This document shows positions 23,835-31,650 of a DNA stretch of 64,000 nt, piece after piece. The number at the start of each line of letters is the position of its first letter. Position 1 is the first letter of the stretch. The position numbers were made by a program, and so were the translations under genes. Source of the DNA: JADCGM01 sp943368345 (lineage in GTDB: Bacteria > Pseudomonadota > Alphaproteobacteria > Sphingomonadales > Sphingomonadaceae); the NCBI GenBank assembly GCA_943368345.1, contig CALRKY020000008.1:1-64000 (forward strand), read 5' to 3'. The notes under the pieces are model-generated. The model did not search any database. It was not told the origin of the DNA and saw nothing but the letters and a program-made list of their open reading frames with translations.

Positions 23835-23866
23835 CAGCCAAACATAGTCCCTACCCGCGCCTTCGG

Positions 23867-25186
23867 CTATGGGTTCAACCGCGTCAGCGCCTGATCCCGC
23901 CCGATCAGTGGCAGCAGGGCGGCCATTTCCGGCCCGTGATCGCGACCGGTCAGCGCCCGCCGCAGCGGCAGGAACAGCGATTTGCCTTTGCGGTCCGTGC
24001 TCGCTTTCAGGGTATCGGTCAGCGACCGCCAGATGTCCGCGTCCCAAGGCAGGTCTGACAGCGTGCGCTGCGCCGCGCCAAGAAAGTCCCGGTCGGCTGG
24101 GTCGTGATTGGCAGTGACCGGACCCTCCACGACGTGCCACCAATCATGGGCCTCCGAAACCGTCGTCAAATTGGGCCGAATTGCTTCCCAGGCTGCCGCG
24201 CCCATGCCGTCCGGCAGTCGATCGGCAACGGCGTCAAATGGCAGATTGTGCACGATTCGGGCGTTCAGGTGGGCAAGGTCGGCCGGGTCAAACCGCGGGT
24301 GCGACCGACCGAGATGCGCAAGGTCAAATGCGGCAATCAGCGGATCGAGCGACGCGACCGGCTCAATCGCCGCCGAGGTCCCAAGGCGCGCCAGCAACGC
24401 AATCAGTGCAACCGGTTCGACACCATTGTCCCGGAACTCCGCGACGCCGGTTGATCCAAGACGCTTGGACAAGGCACCGTCTACGGCAGATAGCAGCCCA
24501 AAATGCCCCATCTGCGGGGGGTCGGCACCCAGCGCTACAAACATCTGCAGTTGCACGCCCGAATTGGTGACATGATCCTCACCGCGCACCACATGGGTGA
24601 TCCCCATATCGATGTCGTCGATCACAGACGGCAGCATATAGAGCCAATTGCCATCCGCCCTGCGCACCACCGGATCGGACAGCGACGCCGGATCGACATG
24701 GCACTCCCCCCGGATCAGATCGCGCCAGCTGACCAGCCCCGGCTCCAGCTTGAACCGCCAGTGCGGTTTTGCCCCGCTCGCCAGCAACTGCGCCCGGTCG
24801 GCGTCGCTCAATTTCAACGCCGCCCGGTCGTAAACCGGCGGCAATCCGCGCGACAGCTGGACCTTGCGCTTCAGGTCCAACTCCTCGCTGCTCTCAAAAC
24901 ACGGGTAAAGTCGTCCGGCGGCGGCCAATCGCTCCAGCGCCGCATCATAGGCCGCAATCCGGTCCGACTGCCGGACTTCCGCATCAGGAACCAGCCCAAG
25001 CCATGTCAGATCATCACGGATTCCTTGCGCAAAGGCGGCGGTCGACCGGGCCTGATCGGTATCGTCCATGCGCAACAGAAACCGTCCGCCGCGACTGCGG
25101 GCCAGCAGGAAATTTTGAACGGCTGTGAAGATGTTGCCGACATGCAATTGACCCGTTGGCGACGGGGCAAACCGGGTGACGATCAT
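23867..25186 (-). CDS. gltX: Glutamate--tRNA ligase
   Basis: A 439-residue class I aminoacyl-tRNA synthetase. The HIGH-like signature lies in RFAPSPTGQLHVGNIFTAV and the KMSKS-like signature in GALSKRLG. DDTDQARS, HVVRGEDHVTNSGVQ and the helical anticodon-binding C-terminus are visible. It is shorter than Escherichia coli GltX (471), like the second, often more compact GltX of many alphaproteobacteria; whether it also charges tRNA-Gln cannot be judged here. Its ATG overlaps the nadE stop by four bases. Confidence 0.94.
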   Translation of the reverse strand: MIVTRFAPSPTGQLHVGNIFTAVQNFLLARSRGGRFLLRMDDTDQARSTAAFAQGIRDDLTWLGLVPDAEVRQSDRIAAYDAALERLAAAGRLYPCFESSEELDLKRKVQLSRGLPPVYDRAALKLSDADRAQLLASGAKPHWRFKLEPGLVSWRDLIRGECHVDPASLSDPVVRRADGNWLYMLPSVIDDIDMGITHVVRGEDHVTNSGVQLQMFVALGADPPQMGHFGLLSAVDGALSKRLGSTGVAEFRDNGVEPVALIALLARLGTSAAIEPVASLDPLIAAFDLAHLGRSHPRFDPADLAHLNARIVHNLPFDAVADRLPDGMGAAAWEAIRPNLTTVSEAHDWWHVVEGPVTANHDPADRDFLGAAQRTLSDLPWDADIWRSLTDTLKASTDRKGKSLFLPLRRALTGRDHGPEMAALLPLIGRDQALTRLNP

Positions 25187-26838
25187 GATGTGGTCCGGAA
25201 GGCGTGGGTGATCGGATAGCGGCGGTCCCGCCCGAAATTGCGCCGACCAATCTTCACCCCCGGTGGAGCCTGACGGCGTTTATATTCGGCGATGTGGAGC
25301 AGCCGCTCGATCCGCGCAACGTCGGCGATATCGATGCCCGATGCCGCAATTTCCGCCACCGACTTTTCATCCTCGACCAGACCCTGCAGGATGGCATCGA
25401 GCACTGGATAGGGCGGCAGGCTATCCTCGTCTTTCTGGTTATCACGCAGTTCGGCGGACGGTGGCTTGGTGATCACCCGGTCCGGCATCACCGGCCCCTC
25501 GGCCCCAAGCCCAAAGCGCGGTCGGTTGGCATTCCGCCAGCGGCAGAGCGCGAACACCGTCATCTTGTAGACGTCCTTGATGACCGAATAGCCGCCCGCC
25601 ATGTCACCATAGATGGTCGCGTAACCGACCGACATTTCCGACTTGTTGCCGGTGGTCAGCAGCATGTGACCAAATTTGTTGGACAGCGCCATCAAGGTGA
25701 CGCCGCGAATGCGCGACTGGATATTCTCTTCGGTCAGATCACGCGTCCGGTCAGCAAAGGTCGGGTCCAGCATCTGGTCAAACGCCGCGACTGCCGGTTC
25801 AATCGGGACGGTATCGAGCCGGACGCCGAGCAGCCGGGCACAGTCTGCCGCATCATCAAGGCTCTCCTGCGAGGTAAAGCGCGACGGCATCATCACACAC
25901 CAGACCCGGTCCGCGCCCAGCGCATCCACCGCGGCAGCGGCGGACAGCGCACTGTCGATCCCACCTGACAGGCCGAGCACAACGCCCGGGAACCGGTTGC
26001 GGTTCACATAGTCACGGAGACCGACGACCATTGCATGATAGATGTTGGTCAGATCATCTTCCTGCGGCGTCACCGTGCCGGGCCGGCAGCGCCAGCCGCC
26101 CGGCGTGCGCTCCCACTCGGTCACCGCGACCATCTCGTCCCACTCGCGCATTTGCAGCGCCAGCGTCCGGTCGGCGTTGAGCACGAAGGAGCCGCCGTCG
26201 AACACCAGCTCATCCTGCCCGCCAACCCGGTTGAGCATCGCCAGTGGCAGCCCGGTTTCCGTCACCCGTCCAACGCCGTGTCCCAACCGCCGATCATCCT
26301 TGCCCAGTTCATAGGGGCTGCCATTCGGGGAAATCAGCAGTTCGGCCCCGGTTTCCGCCAGACATTCGCAGACATCGGGCAGCCACATATCCTCGCAGAT
26401 CGGAATGCCAATGCGCACACCCTTGACCGTGATCGGACCGGGGAGCGGACCGGGCTCGAACACCCGCTTCTCGTCAAAAACCCCGTAATTGGGCAGTTCG
26501 TGCTTCAACGTCAGCGCCGCGATCTTCCCGCCATCGAGCAGCGCCATGGCGTTGTAGAGCTTGCCGTCCTTGCGGTGGCAGCTGCCGACCAACATCGCCG
26601 GCCCGCCATCGGCGGTGACCGCTGCCATCCGTTCAAGTTCAGCATCGGCCGCCTGCTGCAGCGCCGGTTTCAACACCAGATCCTCGGGCGGATAGCCGAT
26701 CAACTGCAGCTCGGGATAAACGATCAGGTCCGCAGCCGGATGCGCGGCACGAACCGCCAGCATCGCGTCGGAATTGCCGCGCAGGTCCCCCACTGACTGG
26801 TTGAGCTGGGCCAGCACGATGGTGAGCCGGTCGATCAT
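25183..26838 (-). CDS. nadE: Glutamine-dependent NAD+ synthetase
   Basis: A 551-residue enzyme that amidates nicotinic acid adenine dinucleotide to NAD+. The N-terminal nitrilase-type glutaminase (about 1-255) shows the catalytic Glu in YPELQLIGYPPEDL, the Lys in TLKHELPNYGVFDE and the Cys in IGIPICEDMW. The C-terminal synthetase domain has the PP-loop VLGLSGGIDSALSA and TTGNKSEMSVGYATIYGDMA. Length and order match the bacterial two-domain form. It heads the minus-strand run and is divergent from plsY. Confidence 0.96.
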   Translation of the reverse strand: MIDRLTIVLAQLNQSVGDLRGNSDAMLAVRAAHPAADLIVYPELQLIGYPPEDLVLKPALQQAADAELERMAAVTADGGPAMLVGSCHRKDGKLYNAMALLDGGKIAALTLKHELPNYGVFDEKRVFEPGPLPGPITVKGVRIGIPICEDMWLPDVCECLAETGAELLISPNGSPYELGKDDRRLGHGVGRVTETGLPLAMLNRVGGQDELVFDGGSFVLNADRTLALQMREWDEMVAVTEWERTPGGWRCRPGTVTPQEDDLTNIYHAMVVGLRDYVNRNRFPGVVLGLSGGIDSALSAAAAVDALGADRVWCVMMPSRFTSQESLDDAADCARLLGVRLDTVPIEPAVAAFDQMLDPTFADRTRDLTEENIQSRIRGVTLMALSNKFGHMLLTTGNKSEMSVGYATIYGDMAGGYSVIKDVYKMTVFALCRWRNANRPRFGLGAEGPVMPDRVITKPPSAELRDNQKDEDSLPPYPVLDAILQGLVEDEKSVAEIAASGIDIADVARIERLLHIAEYKRRQAPPGVKIGRRNFGRDRRYPITHAFRTTS

Positions 26839-26874
26839 GGACGCTTTCTAGGTTCGGGACAAAACACACACAAG

Positions 26875-26896
26875 CACCCGTCTGATCGGACGGGTG
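26875..26896. promoter_or_regulatory. 8-bp perfect hairpin between nadE and plsY
   Basis: CACCCGTC (26875-26882) and GACGGGTG (26889-26896) flank a six-base loop in the 91-base divergent intergenic region. It would lie in the leader of either transcript. No T-tract follows it, so it is not a standard terminator. A regulator-binding site or leader hairpin is possible. Confidence 0.4.
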
Positions 26897-26929
26897 ACAC
26901 ATTGGCAATCAAGGTTTAGCCTGCGGGAC

Positions 26930-27538
26930 ATGGACATGCTTCTCTCCTCGCTCTGGACTTGGCTCGCGGTCGGCTATCTGCTCGGCTCTATTCCGTTCGG
27001 TCTGATCCTGACCAAATTCGGCGGGGCCGGCGATTTGCGCAGCATCGGCTCCGGCAATATCGGCGCGACCAATGTGCTGCGCACCGGTCGCAAGGGGCTG
27101 GCAGCAGCGACCTTGCTGCTCGATGGCGGCAAAGGCGCGGCGGCGGTGCTGCTGGCGCGCTATTATGGGCCGGGCGACAATATCGAAGCCCTGGCCGGGG
27201 CAGCGGCCTTCCTTGGCCACCTCTATCCGGTGTGGCTCGGTTTCAAGGGCGGCAAGGGCGTGGCTACCATGCTCGGCGTGTCGCTGGCGGCGTTCTGGCC
27301 GGCTGGCCTGGCATTTGCCGCCATGTGGCTGCTGACGGCCTTTGCCACGCGCTACTCCTCCCTTGGCGGAATGCTAGGCGCGGTGGCGGCCCCGGTCGCA
27401 GCCATAGCCTTCGGGGACATGTCAACCGGGGCCATCCTGTGGGGCATGGCCTTGCTGGTGCTGTGGTCGCACCGTGAGAATATCGGGCGTCTGCGCGCCG
27501 GGACCGAGGGGAAGATCGGCGCCAAATCGGATGGCTGA
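26930..27538 (+). CDS. plsY: Glycerol-3-phosphate acyltransferase PlsY
   Basis: A 202-residue inner-membrane enzyme that transfers the acyl group from acyl-phosphate to glycerol 3-phosphate, starting phospholipid synthesis. Five membrane helices are visible. The three family motifs are present: YLLGSIPFG with SIGSGNIGATNVLRTG, DGGKGAAAVLL with HLYPVWLGFKGGKGVATMLG, and the C-terminal LWSHRENIGRLRAGTEGK. ATG 26930 is chosen, with a CGGGA element close by; ATG 26936 is also possible. The 3' end overlaps the start of dprA by eight bases. Confidence 0.95.
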   Translation: MDMLLSSLWTWLAVGYLLGSIPFGLILTKFGGAGDLRSIGSGNIGATNVLRTGRKGLAAATLLLDGGKGAAAVLLARYYGPGDNIEALAGAAAFLGHLYPVWLGFKGGKGVATMLGVSLAAFWPAGLAFAAMWLLTAFATRYSSLGGMLGAVAAPVAAIAFGDMSTGAILWGMALLVLWSHRENIGRLRAGTEGKIGAKSDG

Positions 27539-28619
27539 TGCCGAACAGCTCGCCCGCTTGCGGCTGATCCGCTCCGAAAATGTCGGCCCGGTTACTTTCC
27601 GCCAGCTCATCGCCCGTTTCGGCAATGGCCGGAACGCGCTCGATGCCCTGCCCGATATCGCCCGACGTGGCGGCCGGGACAAACTGCGCATCGCAACCGC
27701 TGCCGACGCTGAGCGCGAAGTTGCGGCGGTGGAGAAATTTGGTGGTCGGATGTTGTTCTGGGGCCTGCCGCCCTACCCGTCCTTGCTGGCCGGGATCGAG
27801 GATGCGCCGCCGGTGCTGTCAGTGCGGGGTCATATCCCACTGCTCGACAAGCCGGCCGTCGCGATGGTCGGCGCGCGCAACGCATCGGCAGCGGCGATCC
27901 GCTTTGCCCGGCAACTTGCCGCTGAATTGGCAGCGGAGGACATCATTGTCGTCTCCGGGCTGGCGCGCGGCATTGACGCCGCCGCACATCAGGGCGCGCT
28001 CGACGGCGGCACTATTGCCGTCGTCGCAGGCGGGGTTGATGTCATCTACCCGCCCGAAAACGCCGATCTGACCGCGCAACTTTACCAGCGCGGGTTGGTC
28101 GTCGCAGAGCAACCGATGGGCATCGAGCCGCAGGCCCGCCACTTCCCCCGCCGCAACCGCATCATCTCCGGCCTCGCGCTCGGGACTGTCATCGTCGAGG
28201 CCGCGCCAAAATCCGGCTCGCTGATCACCGCGCGGCTGGCCGCCGATCAGGGCCGCGAGGTCATGGCTGTCCCCGGCTCCCCCCTCGATCCGCGCGCCCA
28301 AGGCTGCAACGGCCTAATCCGCGACGGCGCGACGCTCGTCCAATCCGCCGTCGACATCCTCGAAGCGATTCGCCCGATGACCGCCCGTGCCTCCGCCCCG
28401 CGCGATCTGTTCAGCGGCAGCGGGGACTCTCCGATCGAAGCCAATGACAATGAGCGGGATGAGGTGACGGGCTTGCTTAGCCCGGTCTCAGTACCCGTCG
28501 ACGACCTGATCCGCCTGTCCGGCCTGCCGCCCGCCGTCGTCCAGATGATCTTGCTCGAACTGGAATTGGCAGGTCGCCTGACAAGGCATGCGGGCGGGCG
28601 GGTTTCTTTGACAATGTGA
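27531..28619 (+). CDS. dprA: DNA-processing protein DprA
   Basis: A 362-residue protein that loads RecA on incoming single-stranded DNA during natural transformation. A short N-terminal helical domain (ENVGPVTFRQLI) precedes the Rossmann core: VAMVGARNASAAAIRFA, VVSGLARGIDAAAHQGAL with the GxARG-type phosphate loop, and FPRRNRIISGLALGTVIVEA with SGSLITARLAADQGREV. A C-terminal winged-helix domain (about 300-362) is present. ATG 27531 lies within the plsY end. The order plsY-dprA-topA is common in alphaproteobacteria; comM, a second transformation gene, lies downstream at 35080. Confidence 0.94.
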   Translation: MADAEQLARLRLIRSENVGPVTFRQLIARFGNGRNALDALPDIARRGGRDKLRIATAADAEREVAAVEKFGGRMLFWGLPPYPSLLAGIEDAPPVLSVRGHIPLLDKPAVAMVGARNASAAAIRFARQLAAELAAEDIIVVSGLARGIDAAAHQGALDGGTIAVVAGGVDVIYPPENADLTAQLYQRGLVVAEQPMGIEPQARHFPRRNRIISGLALGTVIVEAAPKSGSLITARLAADQGREVMAVPGSPLDPRAQGCNGLIRDGATLVQSAVDILEAIRPMTARASAPRDLFSGSGDSPIEANDNERDEVTGLLSPVSVPVDDLIRLSGLPPAVVQMILLELELAGRLTRHAGGRVSLTM

Positions 28620-28691
28620 CGACAGCGCTTCTTGACGCTCGCCCGCTCCCCCCGTCACCCTCGCGCGTACACGTAAGGACTCCGCGCACCT

Positions 28692-31241
28692 ATGCAGCTT
28701 GTCATTGTCGAATCGCCGGCCAAGGCCAAAACCATCGAGAAATATCTGGGCCGCGACTACCGGGTGCTGGCCTCTTATGGCCATGTCCGCGATCTGCCGC
28801 CCAAGGATGGCTCGGTCGAACCGGATGCCGATTTCAAGATGCATTGGGAGGTGTCGGCTGACCGGTCGAAGCAGTTGCGCGCCATTGCTGACGAGGCGAA
28901 GAAGGCCGACCGCGTGGTGTTCGCCACTGACCCTGACCGCGAGGGCGAAGCGATAAGCTGGCACCTCTATGAGTATCTGAAATCCAAGAAGGCGCTGCCC
29001 GCTGACACCCAGCGCGTCGCCTTCAACGAGATCACCAAGACCGCAATCCTGAAGGCGATGGATCACCCCCGCGCCATCGATCAGGAGTTGGTCGATGCCT
29101 ATCTGGCGCGTCGCGCGCTCGACTATCTGGTCGGCTTCACACTGTCGCCAGTGCTGTGGCGCAAGCTGCCGGGCGCGAAGTCAGCAGGTCGGGTCCAGTC
29201 AGTTGCGCTCCGCCTGATTGTTGACCGGGAGCGCGAGATTGAAGCGTTCAAGAACCGGGAATATTGGACGGTTGAGGGTGATTTTGCTGCCAATGACGGG
29301 CGGGCCTTTGTGGCGCGACTTGTCGAATGGCAGGGCAAGAAACTCGACAAATTTGACCTGAACGCCGCCGCCCTCGCCAATGAAGCCAAGGCCGATGTGC
29401 TGGCCGGTGACTACCGGGTGGCCGCCGTCGAAACCAAGCCGGTCAGCCGCAACCCCTATCCGCCGTTCACCACCTCCACACTACAACAGGAAGCGGCGCG
29501 CAAGCTTGGCATGACCGCGACGCAGACGATGCGGACCGCGCAGCAGCTCTACGAGCAAGGGGCGATCACCTATATGCGCACCGACGGCGTCAGCATCGCT
29601 GGTGAAGCGATCACGCAGGCCCGGGCCGTCATCGCCGACCGCTTTGGTGCCAATCACCTGCCCGACAAGCCGCGCATCTACCAATCGAAAGCCAAAAACG
29701 CGCAGGAAGCGCACGAGGCGATCCGCCCAACCGACCTCAGCCGCGCACCGGACCGGGCCGGACTGACCGGCGAGCACGCACGGCTGTACGACCTGATCTG
29801 GAAGCGCACCTTGGCCAGTCAGATGGCCTCGGCTCGGATGGAGCGGACCGCCGTCGATCTGGTGGACGCACATCGGCGCGCGACGCTGCGGGCCACCGGT
29901 CAGGTCGTGCTGTTTCCCGGATTTCTGGCACTCTATACCGAGGACCGGGATGATGCCCCCGAAGAGGGTGAGGACAGCCAGCGGCTGCCAAAGCTGACGC
30001 AGGGCGACACACCCAAATTGTCAGCGGCGCGGGCCGAGCAGCATTTCACCCAGCCGCCGCCACGCTTTTCCGAAGCGTCGCTGGTCAAGCGTATGGAGGA
30101 ACTCGGCATTGGCCGGCCATCGACCTATGCGTCAATCCTGCAAACGCTGCGGGACCGCCTCTATGTCCGCGCCGAGAAAAATCGCTTCCGCCCCGAAGAG
30201 TCCGGCCGTTTGGTGACCGCGTTCCTCGAACGGTTTTTCGAGCAATATGTCGAATATGATTACACCGCAGGCCTTGAGGAACAGCTCGACGAAATTTCAG
30301 CGGGCGACCTGAACTGGAAGGCCGTTCTCCGCGCCTTTTGGGAGGATTTCAAACCAAAAACCCTGGAAATCATCGAGCTGAAACCTTCCGAAGTCACCCA
30401 GGCCCTCGACGAATTCCTCGCCCCTTATCTGTTTCCCGACACGGGTGCTGGCGACCCGCGCACCTGCCCGACCTGCGGCGACGGACGACTGTCCCTGCGC
30501 GGCGGCAAGTTCGGGGCGTTCGTCGCCTGCTCCAACTATCCCGAATGCCGCTACACGCGCCAGTTCGGCGGCAGCGGTGAAGCAGCGGCCACCAGCGATG
30601 GCCCGAGCATACTCGGCACCGACCCGGAAACCGGCGAGCCGATCACCATGCGCAGCGGTCGCTTTGGCCAATATGTCCAGCGCGGCGATGGCGAAAAGCC
30701 GCCCCGGTCGAGCATCCCCAAGGACGTCGATTCAGCGACACTCGACCTCGCGATGGCACTGCGGCTGCTCAGCCTGCCGCGCACGGTCGGCGCACATCCA
30801 GAGACCGGCCTGCCGATCACCGCAAGTATCGGTAGGTACGGCCCCTATCTGGCGCATGACGGCAAATATGCCCGGCTCAACTCAACCACCGAAGTGTTCG
30901 AAACCGGCATGAATGCCGCAGTTGTGAAGTTGGCGGAACCGCGCGGCGAACGGCGTGGACCAAAGGCGCTGCGCGAACTTGGCGCCCACCCCACCAGCGG
31001 CGGCGAGGTCCGCCTGATGGAAGGCCGGTACGGCAATTATGTCACCGACGGCACGACCAATGCGACGCTCCCCAAAACCGCCAACGCGGAAACCTTGACG
31101 CTGGAAGAGGCGACCGCGCTCATCGACGCAAGGGCAGCGGCGGGACCGAGCAAGGGCAAGAAACCGGTGCGGAAGGCGGTGCCGAAGAAGGCAGCGGCGA
31201 AGAAGCCAGGCGTTAAAAAAACAGCACCCAAGAAACGCTAA
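28692..31241 (+). CDS. topA: DNA topoisomerase I
   Basis: An 849-residue type IA topoisomerase that relaxes negative supercoils. The Toprim domain begins at VIVESPAKAKTIEKYLG with the acidic FATDPDREGEAISWH. The catalytic tyrosine is Y294 in ITYMRTDG. KMEELGIGRPSTYASI and NRFRPEESGRLV follow. The C-terminus has a four-cysteine zinc finger (CPTCGDGRL to CSNYPECRYTR, about residues 592-620), three topoisomerase-C-like repeats and a lysine/alanine-rich tail of the last 25-30 residues, typical of alphaproteobacterial enzymes. It stands between dprA and rnr. Confidence 0.97.
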   Translation: MQLVIVESPAKAKTIEKYLGRDYRVLASYGHVRDLPPKDGSVEPDADFKMHWEVSADRSKQLRAIADEAKKADRVVFATDPDREGEAISWHLYEYLKSKKALPADTQRVAFNEITKTAILKAMDHPRAIDQELVDAYLARRALDYLVGFTLSPVLWRKLPGAKSAGRVQSVALRLIVDREREIEAFKNREYWTVEGDFAANDGRAFVARLVEWQGKKLDKFDLNAAALANEAKADVLAGDYRVAAVETKPVSRNPYPPFTTSTLQQEAARKLGMTATQTMRTAQQLYEQGAITYMRTDGVSIAGEAITQARAVIADRFGANHLPDKPRIYQSKAKNAQEAHEAIRPTDLSRAPDRAGLTGEHARLYDLIWKRTLASQMASARMERTAVDLVDAHRRATLRATGQVVLFPGFLALYTEDRDDAPEEGEDSQRLPKLTQGDTPKLSAARAEQHFTQPPPRFSEASLVKRMEELGIGRPSTYASILQTLRDRLYVRAEKNRFRPEESGRLVTAFLERFFEQYVEYDYTAGLEEQLDEISAGDLNWKAVLRAFWEDFKPKTLEIIELKPSEVTQALDEFLAPYLFPDTGAGDPRTCPTCGDGRLSLRGGKFGAFVACSNYPECRYTRQFGGSGEAAATSDGPSILGTDPETGEPITMRSGRFGQYVQRGDGEKPPRSSIPKDVDSATLDLAMALRLLSLPRTVGAHPETGLPITASIGRYGPYLAHDGKYARLNSTTEVFETGMNAAVVKLAEPRGERRGPKALRELGAHPTSGGEVRLMEGRYGNYVTDGTTNATLPKTANAETLTLEEATALIDARAAAGPSKGKKPVRKAVPKKAAAKKPGVKKTAPKKR

Positions 31242-31248
31242 CCCATTT

Positions 31249-31277
31249 TGTCATCGCGGCCTTGAGCCGGGATGACA
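31249..31277. repeat. Hairpin downstream of topA
   Basis: TGTCATC (31249-31255) pairs with GATGACA (31271-31277), with an inner CGGC/GCCG pair. It lies just after the topA stop but has no T-tract on the plus strand. It may act as a 3'-end stabiliser or be one copy of a dispersed palindromic repeat. Confidence 0.4.
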
Positions 31278-31400
31278 GAATTAGATGGCGCCCGTTCGAG
31301 TGACGCCCTTGACCCCCTCTCCGCCACCGTCACGACCGGAACCACGCGGCCAGCCTCCGGGAAAACAGGTCTCCAAGTAAATTGATCGGATCTGCTCGTC

Positions 31401-31417
31401 GTTTCAATTGATGAAAC
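31401..31417. promoter_or_regulatory. Inverted repeat upstream of the small ORF
   Basis: GTTTCA and TGAAAC flank ATTGA, 28 bases upstream of the 31446 start codon in an AT-richer patch of the topA-rnr gap. The size and symmetry suit a dimeric repressor site. No cognate regulator is visible nearby. Confidence 0.4.
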
Positions 31418-31445
31418 ATGTTGAGAAGCCTGCTAAGGTTCGCTG

Positions 31446-31643
31446 ATGCACATCGACGACAAACAGCAGCTGAGCGACTGCGAGGCGCAAATGACGGTGC
31501 TTCGGCAGATCATGGACAAACGTTGGTCCGTTCTTGCAACACTGGCAGCACATGATCGTGGAGATTGGAAGTCCGGCGATCCGCTGATCGAACGGCCCGG
31601 CGGCGGGACGGGAAAGGCGACCTCCACGCCCGTGTCACGTTAG
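31446..31643 (+). CDS. Small hypothetical protein between topA and rnr
   Basis: A 65-residue hydrophilic product without a signal peptide or membrane helix. The first 35 residues are predicted helical; the last 20 are rich in Gly, Pro and Thr. Codon use in the first half is compatible with a real gene, but I recognise no family and the ribosome-binding site is weak (TAAGG about ten bases upstream). It lies downstream of a GTTTCA/TGAAAC inverted repeat and ends seven bases before rnr. It may be a true small gene or a chance frame. Confidence 0.4.
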   Translation: MHIDDKQQLSDCEAQMTVLRQIMDKRWSVLATLAAHDRGDWKSGDPLIERPGGGTGKATSTPVSR

Positions 31644-31650
31644 TCACTGC

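Noticed and set aside
23503..23866. FMN riboswitch before the riboflavin genes
   Set aside because: The space before ribD is occupied by a small coding gene; I could find no RFN-type conserved helices by eye.
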